Shown here: positions 6,116 through 7,714 of the stretch, piece by piece
Numbering within the stretch: position 1 is the stretch's first letter
How the letters are laid out: each line of letters starts with the position of its first letter
Assembly: GCA_937871985.1 (NCBI GenBank)
Contig: CALMPB010000504.1
Location: forward strand, 1-7,714
Length of the DNA stretch: 7,714 bases
DNA from: an uncultured Burkholderiaceae bacterium
GTDB lineage: Bacteria; Pseudomonadota; Gammaproteobacteria; Burkholderiales; Burkholderiaceae
Direction: 5' to 3'
Notes under the pieces: generated by a model
Database searches by the model: none
What the model was told of the DNA's origin: nothing
The model's input: the letters and a program-made list of their open reading frames with translations, nothing else
Translations under genes and position numbers: made by a program

Positions 6116-6296
6116 CCACACTCACCCGATCATCTGTCGAGCAGATGGCGCAGGCTCTATTAACTCAGAAGCTGGAGCCTCCGGTAGACCCGGTGCGGTT
6201 CATATCGCTTGATCTCCAAGGTACGCTCCGCGATCCAGCACGGTGCCCTAAGAATTGGTGATCAGTCCTTTTGCGAATCCTGAATGTCGATCCGCC
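6116..6296. other. Convergent intergenic stretch without a clear gene
   Basis: This 181-base gap lies between the DUF6118-like gene (+) and the CoA-transferase gene (-). I find no convincing terminator hairpin with a T-run on either strand. One + frame, overlapping the end of the preceding gene and stopping at 6259-6261, reads protein-like from about 6130 (SSVEQMAQALLTQKLEPPVD); it may be the remnant of a displaced gene, but it has no credible start of its own. The stretch probably marks the edge of the transfer module. Confidence 0.45.
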
Positions 6297-7397
6297 CTAG
6301 CCGGGTTTCGTGTGACCCAAATTTGCTGGTCGGTTAACTAACGCACCGTCGAAAGCGATCGGAAGGGTCGGCAGCCGTGTTTCACGGCCGTCCGGGAGTG
6401 TCACCGTCTCCAGTGCGCCGGATGCGTTGAGATGCGGATCGTCGAACATGTCTTCAGGTTTGCCGATCGGTGCGAATGGTAGGCCGGTGCCTTCAAGCCG
6501 TTCGATGACTTCGGCGCGGGTGAACCGGGCGATCAACGCTCGGATTTTGGGCAGGATGCGTTCGCGCTGACGGACGCGTTCGTTGTTCTTGCGTAAGCTT
6601 TCGTCGGCCCAAAGTTCATCGAGAGAGAATAGTTTGCAGAACTTTTCCCAAAGTGCGTCGGTAACGACGCCGATGAAGACCGGCTCGTCTCTGGTCTCGA
6701 AGACGTCGTAGATCGCCCAGGCCGAAATGCGTACGGGCATCGGGTCGGCGGCTTTGCCGGTGACGGCGAGTTGCGCCATATGCTGGCCGACCAGATAGAC
6801 GGTTGTCTCGAATAGCGCCGCCTGAACGAGTTTGCCCCTGCCGGTGCGATGACGCTCCTCAAGCGCGGCGAGCACGCCGATGACGCTGAACATTCCGCCG
6901 GTTACGTCGATCACGCTGGAACCGGCGCGCAATGGGCGTCCCGGCGGCCCGGTCATGTAGGCGAGCCCGCCCATCATCTGGGCCACCTCGTCCAATGCGG
7001 TGCGCTTTTCATAAGGGCCGGGTAGGAATCCCTTGGCCGAGCAATAGATAAGCCGCGGATTGAGCGCCGACAGCGTCGAATAGTCGAGCCCGAGTTTGTC
7101 GAGCGCGCCGGGGCGGAAATTCTCGATCAGGATATCGGCTTCAACCGCAAGTTGCGTGGCAGCGGCCAATCCCTCGACTGTTTTTAAGTCGAGGTGCACG
7201 CTTTGCTTATGCCGATTGTACATCGGGAAATAGCCGGCGCCAGACCCAAGCAGTGTGCGGGTCTTGTCGCCTTCTGGCGGCTCCACCCGAATAACCTCCG
7301 CGCCAAGTGCCGCCAGAATCGCGCCGGCGGCCGGCCCCATGACCATGTGGGTAAATTCGACGACCTTCAGGCCGGCAAGTGGGGTAGGGACGGTCAT
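6297..7397 (-). CDS. Family III (CaiB/BaiF) CoA-transferase
   Basis: A 366-residue CoA-transferase of the CaiB/BaiF type, which moves CoA from a donor such as succinyl-CoA to a carboxylic acid through an aspartyl-CoA intermediate. The N-terminal nucleotide-fold signature is clear: LAGLKVVEFTHMVMGPAAG, then LGAEVIRVEPPEGD (31-44). YNRHKQSVHLDLK (60-72) and NFRPGALDKLGLDY (93-106) are standard family blocks. The catalytic aspartate is probably Asp164 in VIDVTGGM, corresponding to Asp169 of formyl-CoA transferase, followed by TGRGKLVQAALFE. The length is slightly below the usual 380-420 but no domain is missing. The start ATG 7397 overlaps the stop of the preceding lyase gene as ATGA, so the two are translationally coupled. 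With an HMG-CoA-lyase-like partner, the acid substrate may be a branched hydroxy-diacid such as hydroxymethylglutarate or citramalate, as in the succinate-hydroxymethylglutarate CoA-transferase branch of the family; the substrate is an inference. Confidence 0.9.
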   Translation of the reverse strand: MTVPTPLAGLKVVEFTHMVMGPAAGAILAALGAEVIRVEPPEGDKTRTLLGSGAGYFPMYNRHKQSVHLDLKTVEGLAAATQLAVEADILIENFRPGALDKLGLDYSTLSALNPRLIYCSAKGFLPGPYEKRTALDEVAQMMGGLAYMTGPPGRPLRAGSSVIDVTGGMFSVIGVLAALEERHRTGRGKLVQAALFETTVYLVGQHMAQLAVTGKAADPMPVRISAWAIYDVFETRDEPVFIGVVTDALWEKFCKLFSLDELWADESLRKNNERVRQRERILPKIRALIARFTRAEVIERLEGTGLPFAPIGKPEDMFDDPHLNASGALETVTLPDGRETRLPTLPIAFDGALVNRPANLGHTKPG

Positions 7398-7714
7398 GCC
7401 GCGACCTGCGCGAAACCGAGCGGCAGACCGGCATCGGGCGTGAAGCCGTAAAGTGGCTCGCCCGGTAGCGCCTCGGCGATGATAGTCCGGACCTTTAGCA
7501 GCTTCTGCAGGTCGATTCCGGTTTCGTACCCCATGGCCTCAAGCATGAAGACCAGATCCTCCGTTACGATATTGCCCGATGCGCCGGGCGCGAACGGGCA
7601 GCCACCCAGGCCGCCCAGCGACGCATCGAGCGTGGTGATGCCTTCCTCCAATCCGGCGAGCGCGTTGGCGAGGCCAAGCCCACGGGTATTATGGAGGTGC
7701 AGGGTGTTGAGCCG
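7394..7714 (-). CDS. HMG-CoA-lyase-like enzyme, C-terminal part (5' end outside window)
   Basis: The frame is open from the window edge at 7714 to TGA at 7396-7394, giving the last 106 residues. It matches the C-terminal half of the hydroxymethylglutaryl-CoA lyase family, TIM-barrel enzymes that split a 3-hydroxy-acyl-CoA using a divalent metal. Two metal-ligand histidines occur in LHLHNTRG (fragment residues 6 and 8), the catalytic cysteine in GGCPFAP (39), and the metal-binding asparagine in SGNIVTED (48). The 33 and 9 residue spacings equal those between His233, Cys266 and Asn275 of human HMG-CoA lyase. The HNTRG variant, instead of HDTYG, suggests a bacterial subfamily whose substrate may differ (HMG-CoA, citramalyl-CoA or similar). 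A TTG at 7651 is internal and not the start. It precedes the CoA-transferase with an ATGA overlap: the transferase would make the CoA ester that this enzyme cleaves. Confidence 0.88.
   Translation of the reverse strand, partial: RLNTLHLHNTRGLGLANALAGLEEGITTLDASLGGLGGCPFAPGASGNIVTEDLVFMLEAMGYETGIDLQKLLKVRTIIAEALPGEPLYGFTPDAGLPLGFAQVAA

Noticed and set aside
6152..6180. GGCTCTATTAACTC as an IS6100-like terminal repeat
   Set aside because: Only the first six bases agree with the IS6100 end as I recall it, and there is no partner repeat or transposase in the window.
6533..6862. 109-codon - strand open frame inside the CoA-transferase
   Set aside because: It is an out-of-frame shadow of the transferase gene, Arg/Ser/Pro-rich, without motifs.

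Overview
The window looks like part of a conjugative plasmid or integrative element of an alphaproteobacterium, most likely a sphingomonad (Sphingobium, Novosphingobium or Sphingopyxis type). This rests on the GC-rich coding style, a Ti-plasmid-type MOB-Q relaxase TraA, the small divergent TraC/TraD pair opposite it, and a DUF6118-type membrane protein directly behind traA, a combination I recall mainly from sphingomonad plasmids. No search could be run, so family names come from motif recognition.

Layout. Bases 1-1602 (+ strand) hold three overlapping genes: the 3' part of an unrecognised gene whose start lies outside the window, then two paralogous FecI-like ECF sigma factors. No anti-sigma factor or TonB receptor gene is visible beside them. 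Bases 1599-2175 (- strand) carry two small conjugation accessory genes, a TraC-like protein and TraD, separated by one base. The traD stop and the second sigma factor stop share one CTAG. Bases 2176-2349 are the divergent intergenic region. It contains a probable origin of transfer: a hairpin, then a nic core on the - strand that resembles the IncQ/Ti family, with a second inverted repeat whose arm ends at the predicted nick. Bases 2350-5346 encode the relaxase-helicase TraA, and bases 5363-6115 encode the DUF6118-like membrane protein, probably in the same operon. Bases 6116-6296 are a short convergent intergenic stretch without a clear gene or terminator. Bases 6297-7714 (- strand) are the end of a separate catabolic operon: an HMG-CoA-lyase-like enzyme, truncated by the window edge, overlapping by ATGA with a family III (CaiB/BaiF) CoA-transferase.

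How it fits together. TraA would recognise the oriT hairpin, cut the - strand near base 2295, stay bound to the 5' end through Tyr25 and help unwind the strand with its RecD-like helicase. The TraC-like and TraD proteins probably assist at oriT. If the nick is placed correctly, the traCD/sigma side enters the recipient first and traA last. The lyase/CoA-transferase pair fits activation of an organic acid to its CoA thioester followed by carbon-carbon cleavage, and is probably cargo next to the transfer module. The least explained part is the operon at 1-1602: an unknown protein coupled to two sigma factors in the predicted leading region of transfer.
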